Shown: positions 1 through 5,871, counted from the first letter of the stretch. The stretch: 9,251 bases of DNA from Rhodospirillales bacterium (GCA_018648445.1 JABGRG010000131.1:1-9251); one strand, 5' to 3'. The notes: generated from the sequence alone by a model not told the origin. Numbers and translations: made by a program.

Positions 1-43
1 TTCCGCCGCCCGTTCCGCCGCCCGTTCCGCCGCCCGTTCCGCC
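1..43. repeat. 12-bp tandem repeat inside the FecR-domain gene
   Basis: The unit TTCCGCCGCCCG occurs three times in a row from position 1, followed by a seventh-base partial copy to 43. It keeps the reading frame of the minus-strand FecR-domain gene, where each unit encodes Gly-Thr-Gly-Gly. The array may continue past the left edge, so its copy number is unknown. Such an in-frame minisatellite can change length by slippage without breaking the gene. Confidence 0.85.
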
Positions 44-997
44 CGAGGTTTGACCGGAGCTCCCGCTAATAGCCCCCGACCTTTTGTTGGATTCCCCCGT
101 AGGGGAGTAAGATGCAAGCTGTGTACGTGCGGCCTGCTTTGCAATTCGGGAGCGAACACGATCAATTCGCGTCCTTGTCTTTTCGTTAATGCGGTTGATT
201 TTGGGTGCAGCCTTGGAAAAGATCGCTTTGACCAGTGCGTCACCTGTGGCTGTTTTCTTGCCCGCAAACTTTTTGAGCTTTCTGGCAGCATTTGCGATGG
301 TCTTATTGACCAGATTCTCAGCCTTTGTCGTGATGAATTTAATTTTTTTGTCAGCTCTCCAGATGGCCTTTTTTACCCTGTCGTCGACGGCCTCATTGTG
401 GGTGATATTTACTCCCTCGATAGAGCCAGTACTCTGGCCGTGTTTGTTGATGCCGACGCTCTTGCCAACCGAGATAAAATCGGAATTTCCAGTTGCCTTC
501 GAATAGACTTGAGCGGCCCCACTGACCACGCCAACCACGGTCGTGCCGTCGGGCTTCACTGTGATCGCCAATTCGGTTCCGCGAATACCGATGGTGGCGA
601 CGGGAGTTTGAATGCTGATGTTTTCTTTTGGCAGTTTCCCGGACACGTAAAAAAACGTTCCCGCTGCCAGGTTGATAACGGCCTTTCCCTTTTTTGTGGT
701 TGGATCGAAGCAAAGGTCGTCAACGATGATCGCGGAATTACCGCCCACCGTAAGATCCGTCCCATCGATAAACCGGACCCGCATATCACCCGAAGGCGAG
801 GTCTCGAGCAGTTCGTCCTTGGTGACGGAATCACGTTGGAACTTCCGCTCGCGAACCGCATCGGGGGGTGTGCCGAAACCTGAGTGAACAACCTTGACGG
901 ACCCGATAACCGTATTCGTAGCGGCTTCGGAGGGAGCATCCCATCCAGAAACGATAAGAGCTGAGATAATCACCAATACGCGCCAAGTTCGCGGCAT
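1..997 (-). CDS. Exported FecR-domain protein, 3' end beyond the left edge
   Basis: An open frame of 332 codons starts at ATG 997-995 and reaches the window edge without a stop. AGGGAG at 1007-1012 lies 9 nt before the ATG and supports this start. Residues 1-26 look like a Sec signal peptide: PRTWR, then a hydrophobic VLVIISALIVSGW stretch, then a small-residue cleavage region near SEAA. Residues about 30-165 match the FecR domain, with the hallmark PVATIGIRGTE at 132-142 and a following GVVSGAAQVYS strand. Residues 200-295 are rich in Lys and Arg and probably helical. From residue 319 the protein becomes a Thr-Gly-Gly-Gly repeat. FecR-domain proteins of this secreted type are common in Alphaproteobacteria and are not the TonB-linked anti-sigma FecR itself; their role is poorly known. 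It probably acts in the periplasm or outside the cell. The length beyond residue 332 is unknown. Confidence 0.85.
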   Translation of the reverse strand, partial: MPRTWRVLVIISALIVSGWDAPSEAATNTVIGSVKVVHSGFGTPPDAVRERKFQRDSVTKDELLETSPSGDMRVRFIDGTDLTVGGNSAIIVDDLCFDPTTKKGKAVINLAAGTFFYVSGKLPKENISIQTPVATIGIRGTELAITVKPDGTTVVGVVSGAAQVYSKATGNSDFISVGKSVGINKHGQSTGSIEGVNITHNEAVDDRVKKAIWRADKKIKFITTKAENLVNKTIANAARKLKKFAGKKTATGDALVKAIFSKAAPKINRINEKTRTRIDRVRSRIAKQAARTQLASYSPTGESNKRSGAISGSSGQTSGGTGGGTGGGTGGG

Positions 998-1113
998 CTT
1001 TGTGCTCTCCCTGGGTGAATACCCAACAACGGGATGCAAAGGTGGCGGCGAGGCGCGATTCTTCGCGCAAAAAATGCTGAAAATTCGGCTTAATTCAATT
1101 TGAGCCCGTTGGT

Positions 1114-1127
1114 TGACAGCCTTGTCA
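1114..1127. repeat. Short palindrome TGACA-N4-TGTCA
   Basis: TGACA at 1114-1118 and TGTCA at 1123-1127 form a perfect 5-bp inverted repeat with a 4-base spacer. It lies in the proposed untranslated leader of the FecR-domain gene, 117 bases before its ATG. It could be a protein-binding site or a small RNA hairpin. At this length it could also be chance. Confidence 0.3.
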
Positions 1128-1266
1128 GGCGGATACTTCTGAATCCTGACGCCATAATTTCCTTAAATCCCCGATGCTCGTTTTTTCGAACCGTTTTTCG
1201 GCTCGCTTTTCGAATTGGATCGCCAGAACGGAATGATTTTCAGCTTCGGCGATCAACATGGTTAAT

Positions 1267-1294
1267 ATTATGTTAATAGTATCTATATGGTCAA
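1267..1294 (-). promoter_or_regulatory. Candidate sigma70-like promoter reading toward the FecR-domain gene
   Basis: On the minus strand, TTGACC (1294-1289, five of six consensus bases) is followed after 16 bases by CATAAT (1272-1267, five of six). Transcription would begin near 1260 and run left with a leader of about 263 nt. The surrounding DNA is AT-rich, as expected for a promoter, and a perfect CRP-type site lies just upstream at 1314-1329. Confidence 0.5.
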
Positions 1295-1314
1295 TATAAA
1301 ATTACATTTTATAT
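1294..1314. repeat. Perfect 9-bp AT-rich inverted repeat
   Basis: ATATAAAAT (1294-1302) and ATTTTATAT (1306-1314) are exact reverse complements separated by TAC. The repeat fills the space between the CRP-type palindrome and the -35 box of the leftward promoter candidate. It may be an additional operator or simply flexible AT-rich DNA. Its last base is shared with the first base of the CRP-type site. Confidence 0.5.
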
Positions 1315-1329
1315 GTGATCGTCATCACA
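1314..1329. promoter_or_regulatory. CRP-type binding site TGTGAT-N4-ATCACA
   Basis: The 16 bases TGTGATCGTCATCACA form a perfect 6-bp-arm palindrome and match the CRP consensus TGTGA-N6-TCACA at all ten fixed positions. The centre is at 1321.5, about 61.5 bases upstream of the predicted leftward start near 1260. That is the classical class I activator position. A CRP/FNR-superfamily regulator is the expected binder; which one this organism uses cannot be told. A rightward target is less likely because I find no good promoter downstream on the plus strand. Confidence 0.6.
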
Positions 1330-1496
1330 CTAGATTGGGCGGGCCGAACCACGAAAAATTCCTCCCACGGGCAGTAGACGGGCGAAGTAACCGTTGGAAA
1401 GGTAAGAGCTGGCGGGGACTTCCAGATGATAACCGACTCGACATCGCTACCAACGAGGGGCACCGCCGGGTGAAATGAACGCCCCTGAACGATCTC

Positions 1497-1546
1497 GGAA
1501 ATGACCGCTTTGAGTTAGAACGAGAAGTCATTTCCACTCTTTTTTT
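1497..1546 (+). terminator. Possible rightward terminator: 9-bp stem then T-run
   Basis: GGAAATGAC (1497-1505) and GTCATTTCC (1527-1535) are exact reverse complements. After four bases they are followed by seven T at 1540-1546. The stem is only moderately GC-rich and the 21-base loop is long for an intrinsic terminator. No recognised gene reads rightward into it, so it would have to end an unannotated small transcript. The T-run is on the wrong side to terminate the minus-strand operon. Confidence 0.3.
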
Positions 1547-1641
1547 GACCACTCCGGAGCGCGTTGCCGACATCAAACGGTGGAAAATCCGTGGTTAATT
1601 TTCTTCGTGGGTCTGGGGGCGTTGGCGGCGGGATCGTGCGG

Positions 1642-1926
1642 CTATTGCGTTGACTCCACGACGGAAAGCCACGGCAGCAGCGTCACGACGATGGCACATC
1701 CCTTTAGCCAGTAGGCGTAGTGTTGTTTCAGGTGCTTTGCGCCTTCTTCCGTATAGCTTGAGGGGAAGTGCTGGGCGATGGGAGAAAAGGTGGGCAGGTC
1801 CGGTTTGCGGTTTTCCCGGGCCAGACCCCACGTTCGATAAACCTTGATCCAGCAAAACCCCATGAACGGGACACAAATCGCGGTATATATCTTGTAAATC
1901 ACCAGCCAGTCGGTCATCGCCACCAT
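1642..1926 (-). CDS. Small two-helix membrane protein of unknown function
   Basis: This frame of 94 codons begins at ATG 1926, five bases after the stop of the IDH-like gene, which implies translational coupling. A second ATG at 1917 would give 91 residues; neither has a strong Shine-Dalgarno. Using the longer form, residues about 6-28 (LVIYKIYTAICVPFMGF region) and about 72-90 (YWLKGCAIVVTLLPWLS region) are hydrophobic and aromatic, suggesting two membrane helices joined by a polar loop of about 40 residues containing TEEGAKHLKQH. I do not recognise the family. Position as the last gene of the GntR-FAH-FAH-IDH operon suggests it serves the same process, for example as a transporter accessory subunit or membrane anchor, but that is only inference. 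It ends with TAG at 1642-1644. Confidence 0.65.
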   Translation of the reverse strand: MVAMTDWLVIYKIYTAICVPFMGFCWIKVYRTWGLARENRKPDLPTFSPIAQHFPSSYTEEGAKHLKQHYAYWLKGCAIVVTLLPWLSVVESTQ

Positions 1927-1931
1927 CGTCT

Positions 1932-3158
1932 TCAAGTTGGGTCGTGCGCAATATAGCGATCGAGTTTTTGCGCGACTACAGTCAGAAATTCCCGTGTTGT
2001 CAGGTGGGGGTGGTCGGAGGCTATGCGCCGGGCCAGATCCTTGGTCATCTGGCCGGATTCTATGGTTTGAATGCAGGCTTGGTGGAGAAATTGGGCGAAC
2101 GCCGCGATTTCGGGGGTGTTGTCGAGGCGCGCGCGGGCGGCCAGCGCTCCGGCCCAGGCCAGAATGGTGGCCGCGGGGTTGGTTGAGGTTTCCCGGCCCG
2201 CCTGATGTTCGCGGTAGTGGCGCGTGATGGTTCCGTGGGCGGCTTCGGTTTGCACCGTGCCGCCGTCCGCCGTCATCAACACCGAGGTCATTAACCCCAG
2301 AGAGCCGAACCCTTCGGCCACGGCATCGGCCTGCACATCCCCATCGTGGTTCATGCAGGCCCACACGAAGCCGCCACCGCTTTTCATGGCGAAGCCCGCC
2401 ATGTCGTCGATCAGGCGGTGTTCGTAACTCAGGCCCCCCGCCTTGAAATTTGCCTTGAATTCGGTTTCATAAATTTGCGCGAAAATCTCCTTGAAGCGGC
2501 CATGGAAGGCTTCAAGCACCGTGTTTTTGGTTCCCAGATAAAGCGGAAGCCCCGCGTTCAGCGCGTAAACCATAACGGTACGGGCAAAATCGCCAATCAG
2601 AGCATCGGTGTTGTACATGGCCACCGCGATGCCCGGCCCGTCGAAATCAACGACATTGTGTTCGACATCGGGCCCGCCCACCGCAGGGGTGAATTTGATG
2701 CTGAGCGTGCCCTCGCCCGGTACTTTGAAATCGGTGGCCGTGGCGCGGTCGCTGAAAGAATGCCGCGCGATGACGATGGGCCGCGTCCAGCCCGGTACGC
2801 GGCGAGGGATGTTTTGGCAGATCACCGGCGCGCGGAACAACGTGCCGCCAATGATTTTGCGAACCTGCGCGTTGGGCGATTTCCACGCCTTTTTCAGGCC
2901 GAATTCGGCGACCCTGGCCTGATCGGGATTGATGGCGGCGCATTTGACACCAACGTGGTGTTCTTTGACGGCGCGGGCCGCCTCCGCCGTCACCACATCG
3001 TCGGTGGCGTCGCGGTTGGTCACGCTCAGATCAAAGGTGATCAGATCGATGTCGAGATAGGGCAGGATCAGCTCATCCCTCACCCACCCCCACATGACGC
3101 GCGCCATTTCGTCGCCGTCAAGTTCGACGATGGGGCCGGAAACCTTCAGGCGTTTCAT
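1932..3158 (-). CDS. NADP-isocitrate-dehydrogenase-like protein lacking catalytic Tyr139
   Basis: This 408-residue protein aligns almost end to end with dimeric NADP-dependent isocitrate dehydrogenases. Visible family features include VELDGDEMAR (11-20), Ser94/Asn96/Arg100 in SPNAQVR, Arg109, Arg132, Lys211 in LGTKNT, Asp251, metal-binding Asp274 and Asp278 in DGDVQAD, and the cofactor loop EAAHGTITRHYRE (305-317) with the Arg-His pair typical of NADP use. Three departures stand out. Residue 139, the catalytic Tyr of the family (RHAYGDQY), is Ala in RHSFSDRA; there is no gap in the alignment. KCATITP is replaced by KCAAINP (72-78). ACKNY is replaced by ACMNH (267-271). It lies 18 bases after the upstream FAH gene and just before the small membrane gene. 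It may act on another hydroxyacid or serve as a non-catalytic partner of the second IDH-like protein. Confidence 0.9.
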   Translation of the reverse strand: MKRLKVSGPIVELDGDEMARVMWGWVRDELILPYLDIDLITFDLSVTNRDATDDVVTAEAARAVKEHHVGVKCAAINPDQARVAEFGLKKAWKSPNAQVRKIIGGTLFRAPVICQNIPRRVPGWTRPIVIARHSFSDRATATDFKVPGEGTLSIKFTPAVGGPDVEHNVVDFDGPGIAVAMYNTDALIGDFARTVMVYALNAGLPLYLGTKNTVLEAFHGRFKEIFAQIYETEFKANFKAGGLSYEHRLIDDMAGFAMKSGGGFVWACMNHDGDVQADAVAEGFGSLGLMTSVLMTADGGTVQTEAAHGTITRHYREHQAGRETSTNPAATILAWAGALAARARLDNTPEIAAFAQFLHQACIQTIESGQMTKDLARRIASDHPHLTTREFLTVVAQKLDRYIAHDPT

Positions 3159-3176
3159 GTTCCCGGCCCCGATTTT

Positions 3177-4121
3177 CTAAAGTTCCTCTTCGACGATCGG
3201 ATTGCGCATCAGGCCAAGGTACCCGATCTCGGTCTCCATGATGTCGCCCGGTTCCATGAAGGTTGTCGGGTTGCGGTCCTTGGCGAGACCGCCCGGCGTG
3301 CCGGTCGCCACCACGTCGCCCGGCTCCAGCGTGAAGACCTGCGAGCAGAACGATAATAGCTGCGGCACGTTATGTACCAGTTGGTTGGTGTTCGAGGTTT
3401 GCAGCACCGTTCCGTTGACGCGCAATTCCACCTTCAGATCGTGGGGATCGGGAACGTCGTCGGAGGTGACCAGATACGGCCCCATGGCGGCGAAAGTGTC
3501 GAAGCCCTTTCCGCGCGTGTTCTGGCCGTCGAACTTGGTCAGGTCGCTAGCGCTGATGTCGTTGAAGGTCATGTAACCGGCGATGTAGTCGTAGGCATCT
3601 TCCTCGGACACGTTCTTGCACTGCTTGCCGATGACGAAGCCGAGTTCCGCCTCGTAGCCCAGTTGCCGGGTCATCTTGGCGCGAATAATGGGATCTTCCC
3701 AGCCGCAGACGGCGTTGGCGAACTTGGAGAAGATGCGCGGCACTTCGCGCGGTTCAAGCCCCAGTTCGGCGCAGAAATCATGGTAGTTGTGGGCCACGCA
3801 GATGATCTTTTCGGGCTTGAGCACCGGGGCGACCAACGACACGCTAGATGCCGCGCGAACCACCGGCGTGTTGCGAACCTGCGCTCCTTCGTTCTTTTCA
3901 GCCCATTCAATGGCCAGACGGGCTTCGGACATGGACCGGTCTCCGCCCTGCAGAAATTGAATGGTTTCCGCGGGCAGATAGGCTTCGGCCCAGGCCCGTG
4001 CGCGGAAAAAGCCGCGTTCGGCGGAAAGGCATTCGCCGGCCAGATTAAGATCGACAATTTTATCGCCCACAAGAGCGCCGAGCCGGGGGTCACCCTGGCC
4101 TTGGAACATCACGAGTTTCAT
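3177..4121 (-). CDS. FAH-family hydrolase/lyase (variant catalytic site)
   Basis: A fumarylacetoacetate-hydrolase-family protein of 314 residues, a family that cleaves or decarboxylates 2-oxoacids and acylpyruvates. The N-terminal 95 residues form the small cap domain. The catalytic domain starts at LKPEKIICVAHNY (101-113). Metal ligands are visible as Glu157 and Glu159 in GYEAELG and Asp188 in FNDIS, and the family C-terminal motif GDVVATGTPGG is at 268-278. The conserved His of the NYxxHxxE motif is Phe116 here (NYHDFCAE), whereas Glu119 is kept; His111 or His114 could compensate. The start at ATG 4121 has AAAGG 8 bases upstream. The gene lies 28 bases after the other FAH gene and 18 before the IDH-like gene, so it is in the same operon. 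The substrate is unknown. Confidence 0.88.
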   Translation of the reverse strand: MKLVMFQGQGDPRLGALVGDKIVDLNLAGECLSAERGFFRARAWAEAYLPAETIQFLQGGDRSMSEARLAIEWAEKNEGAQVRNTPVVRAASSVSLVAPVLKPEKIICVAHNYHDFCAELGLEPREVPRIFSKFANAVCGWEDPIIRAKMTRQLGYEAELGFVIGKQCKNVSEEDAYDYIAGYMTFNDISASDLTKFDGQNTRGKGFDTFAAMGPYLVTSDDVPDPHDLKVELRVNGTVLQTSNTNQLVHNVPQLLSFCSQVFTLEPGDVVATGTPGGLAKDRNPTTFMEPGDIMETEIGYLGLMRNPIVEEEL

Positions 4122-4149
4122 ATTTCTTACCTTTGCTTATTTGAAATGG

Positions 4150-5037
4150 TCAGGCGACCGGATTTTCGAGAACGCCGATACCTTCGATGCTGATGCGAAC
4201 CACGTCGCCGGATTTGAGGAACTTCGGCGGATTAAAACCGATGCCGACGCCCACGGGCGTGCCGGTGGCGATCACGTCGCCCGGTTCCAGGGTCATGGTT
4301 CGCGAAATGGTTTCGATGATGGTCGGGATATCGAAAATCAGGTCGGCCACCTTGGCTTCCTGGCGGCGTTCGCCGTTGACGTCGGTGGTCAGCGTCAGGG
4401 TCGTGACGTCGCCGACTTCATCGGCAGTTACCACGCACGGACCCATGGGGCAGAAACCGTCAACGCTTTTGCCCAAGAACCACTGCTTGTGATGGTTCTG
4501 CAGCTTGCGCGCAGTGACGTCGTTGATCAGGGTGTAGCCGAAAACGTGATCATAGGCCGCCGCTTTGGCAATGCCCCGTCCGCCCTCGCCAATGATAACG
4601 CCCAGTTCGCCCTCATAATCAGTGGATTCGCTAGGGTCGAGGTGGGCCGGAATGGGAACGCCAGTGCCAATAACGGTTGACGGCGCCTTGGTGAAGACCA
4701 CCGGCGCGTCGGGCACGGTAACGCCACCCGACGAGCTGTCGAACCCGCTTTTTTCAAATTCCTTGGAATGCTCGAAATAATTCTTGCCGACGCAGAAGAT
4801 ATTTCGCGCGGGCCGGGGAATGGGGGCGTGAAGGGCAACGCCAGCCAGCGCCACCGTTTGGGCGCGCCGCGAAAGCGCACCGCGCACCGCCACGATTCCG
4901 GCAAACCCACGACCGATAAACTCTGTCAAATCAGCGCCAAATTCCTCGCCTTCGAGGCAGACGATTTCCTCTTTCTGCGGGTCCAGGACGCCAAGCCTTC
5001 GGACGCCGTCGCTCATTGAAAAAGTCACGAACCGCAT
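4150..5037 (-). CDS. FAH-family hydrolase/lyase (canonical active site)
   Basis: A 295-residue fumarylacetoacetate-hydrolase-family protein. I chose ATG 5037 (MRFVTF) over the longer frame to 5079, because AAAGGG at 5045-5050 sits 7 bases upstream and the extra 14 residues overlap nothing conserved. The catalytic motif NYFEHSKE (86-93) keeps the His90 and Glu93 dyad known from FAHD1-type acylpyruvases. Metal ligands are Glu142 and Glu144 in DYEGELG and Asp173 in INDVTAR. KSVDGFCPMGP (190-200) and GDVIATGTPVG (253-263) are further family motifs. It resembles the group annotated as acylpyruvases, fumarylpyruvate hydrolases and hydroxyheptadienedioate isomerases. The sequence alone does not choose between them. 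It is the first enzyme gene after the regulator, 42 bases downstream of it. Confidence 0.92.
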   Translation of the reverse strand: MRFVTFSMSDGVRRLGVLDPQKEEIVCLEGEEFGADLTEFIGRGFAGIVAVRGALSRRAQTVALAGVALHAPIPRPARNIFCVGKNYFEHSKEFEKSGFDSSSGGVTVPDAPVVFTKAPSTVIGTGVPIPAHLDPSESTDYEGELGVIIGEGGRGIAKAAAYDHVFGYTLINDVTARKLQNHHKQWFLGKSVDGFCPMGPCVVTADEVGDVTTLTLTTDVNGERRQEAKVADLIFDIPTIIETISRTMTLEPGDVIATGTPVGVGIGFNPPKFLKSGDVVRISIEGIGVLENPVA

Positions 5038-5075
5038 AATCCATCCCTTTTTATTGTTGGCGGTCGAAAAGTAAA

Positions 5076-5090
5076 CCAATCAAAAATTGG
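5076..5090. promoter_or_regulatory. Possible GntR operator CCAAT-N5-ATTGG
   Basis: CCAAT (5076-5080) and ATTGG (5086-5090) form an inverted repeat with a CAAAA spacer. It overlaps the stop codon of the GntR gene and lies about 40 bases upstream of the first FAH start. The half-site is the same as in the two palindromes of the divergent region, so it may allow separate control of the FAH-IDH genes. It is the weakest of the three sites (5-bp arms). Confidence 0.35.
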
Positions 5091-5760
5091 CGTCAATGGA
5101 GCCAAACAAATCGCGCTGAACTGTCTCAAGATGAACACGCATGGCAGCATCCGCACCCGAAATATCCCGGTTGCCAATCGCCTCGACACATTGCCCGTGT
5201 TGTTTATTGTAGGCGACCCTGCGCTCGGCGTTCACCGACGCCTTTTTCAGCCGCCCCCACAATTTATCCTCGCGCAAACTGGTCATCACTTTGAGCAGGG
5301 ATTTCAGCAATACACTGTGTGAAGCCGCCGCGATGGTTTCATGAAAGGTCCCGTCCCAAAGCTCGAAGGCTTCTAGATCCGGCGCGGCGGCGCTTTTCTC
5401 GAGACACCTTTCAAGCTGAGAAATATCGTCCGCAGTCGCCCTCAATGCCGCCAATCCGGCGATTTTTGGCTCGAGGATCAGGCGCGCTTCCATGATTTCC
5501 GTCGGGTTGGTCGACTTGGTCAGCAAGGTCAGCGCCGGAGCATCGGAGGCGGGTGGACGCCCCACGTAAGTCCCCTGCCCCACATGACGCCAAATCAAAC
5601 CCTTGGCCTCCAGCAAGGCCAAGGCCTGACGGAGTTTGGCCCGCGTTGTTCCCAGTTCCGTCGCCAATTGACGTTCCGGCGGAAGGCGCGACTGGGAAGG
5701 GAAACGCCCCGAGGTCAACAGGCCATTCAACCGTTCGACAAGATCACTGTTTTCATCCAT
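5080..5760 (-). CDS. GntR-family regulator, FadR/FCD subfamily
   Basis: A 226-residue regulator. Residues about 5-67 form the winged helix-turn-helix, with LPPERQLATELGTTRAKLRQAL and the wing GQGTYV (61-66). Residues about 88-215 form an FCD ligand domain. Its four expected metal ligands are all visible: Asp136 and His140 in WDGTFHE, His188 and His210. FCD domains of this type usually bind small carboxylic acids, which fits a hydroxyacid or oxoacid locus. The gene is the first of the minus-strand operon and is divergent from the second IDH-like operon, so it probably controls both. The ATG at 5760 has no Shine-Dalgarno and lies directly after a -10-like TAAAAT, so its mRNA may be leaderless. 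No alternative ATG is nearby. Autoregulation through the operators at 5772-5789 and 5834-5845 is likely. Confidence 0.9.
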   Translation of the reverse strand: MDENSDLVERLNGLLTSGRFPSQSRLPPERQLATELGTTRAKLRQALALLEAKGLIWRHVGQGTYVGRPPASDAPALTLLTKSTNPTEIMEARLILEPKIAGLAALRATADDISQLERCLEKSAAAPDLEAFELWDGTFHETIAAASHSVLLKSLLKVMTSLREDKLWGRLKKASVNAERRVAYNKQHGQCVEAIGNRDISGADAAMRVHLETVQRDLFGSIDANF

Positions 5761-5766
5761 GGATGG

Positions 5767-5795
5767 ATTTTACCAATCTATGCATTGGTCTGCAA
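5767..5795 (-). promoter_or_regulatory. Candidate promoter of the GntR-FAH-IDH operon
   Basis: On the minus strand, TTGCAG (5795-5790, three of six consensus bases) and TAAAAT (5772-5767, five of six) are separated by 17 bases. The predicted start falls at or next to the ATG at 5760, which would make a leaderless transcript. The palindrome ACCAAT-N6-ATTGGT fills the spacer, a position where a bound repressor would block polymerase. Confidence 0.4.
5772..5789. promoter_or_regulatory. Probable GntR operator ACCAAT-N6-ATTGGT
   Basis: ACCAAT (5772-5777) and ATTGGT (5784-5789) are perfect 6-bp inverted arms around CTATGC. The site sits between the -35-like and -10-like boxes of the regulator gene. 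The same half-sites recur at 5834-5845 and 5858-5863 in this 117-base region, and CTATGC also recurs at 5849-5854. Repetition in a divergent gntR promoter region is the main evidence. Confidence 0.55.
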
Positions 5796-5833
5796 ATGAT
5801 AACATTTTCGGATTTGGCCGCTTTCGCGGGTCC

Positions 5834-5864
5834 AACCAATTGGTTAAACTATGCCCTATTGGTT
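5834..5864. promoter_or_regulatory. Probable GntR operator before the plus-strand operon
   Basis: AACCAATTGGTT at 5834-5845 is a perfect 12-base palindrome. A further ATTGGTT half-site lies at 5858-5864, immediately before the ribosome site of the IDH-like gene. A weak plus-strand promoter (TTTCGC 5822-5827, TAAACT 5845-5850, 17 bases apart) would overlap the palindrome, so binding should control the plus-strand operon. The promoter assignment is weak; the palindrome itself is clear. Confidence 0.5.
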
Positions 5865-5865
5865 C

Positions 5866-5871
5866 AGGAGG
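5866..5871 (+). promoter_or_regulatory. Strong ribosome binding site of the plus-strand IDH-like gene
   Basis: AGGAGG ends 6 bases before ATG 5878. It decides the start in favour of MKKIKVANP over an upstream in-frame ATG at 5851, which would add nine residues, has no ribosome site and lies within the operator region. Confidence 0.85.

Larger units (their letters stand above)
998..1641. other. Intergenic region, no convincing gene
   Basis: This stretch of 644 bases separates the FecR-domain gene from the end of the minus-strand operon. Short open frames exist (for example plus 1287-1478 and minus 1325-1576), but they lack ribosome sites and protein-like composition. The right side of the stretch (about 1330-1640) is GC-rich. 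The part at 1255-1315 is strikingly AT-rich and carries the regulatory elements listed separately. The leader between the proposed promoter and the FecR-domain start is about 260 nt. I see no clear factor-independent terminator for the minus-strand operon ending at 1642. Confidence 0.6.

Noticed and set aside
1..43. CRISPR-like direct repeats at the edge
   Set aside because: Units are contiguous 12-mers with no spacers and keep a coding frame.
50..883. Plus-strand open frame of 277 codons at the left end
   Set aside because: It lies antisense to the FecR-domain gene, has Cys-rich, non-protein-like composition and no ribosome site; the minus-strand frame has a signal peptide and the ATIGIRGTE motif.
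1287..1478. Plus-strand open frame of 63 codons
   Set aside because: No ribosome site, its start lies within the promoter and palindrome region, and the peptide has no recognisable features.
1479..1598. Protein-like peptide after a TGA on the plus strand (FELEREVISTLF, then TPERVADIKRW), ending in TAA
   Set aside because: It looks somewhat like a C-terminal gene remnant but has no start codon and I could not assign a family; it also overlaps the hairpin and T-run.
2346..3356. Long plus-strand frame of 336 codons
   Set aside because: Antisense shadow of the IDH-like and FAH genes, which carry clear motifs; high GC makes such frames common.
3372..4193. Plus-strand frame of 273 codons
   Set aside because: Antisense shadow of the first FAH gene.
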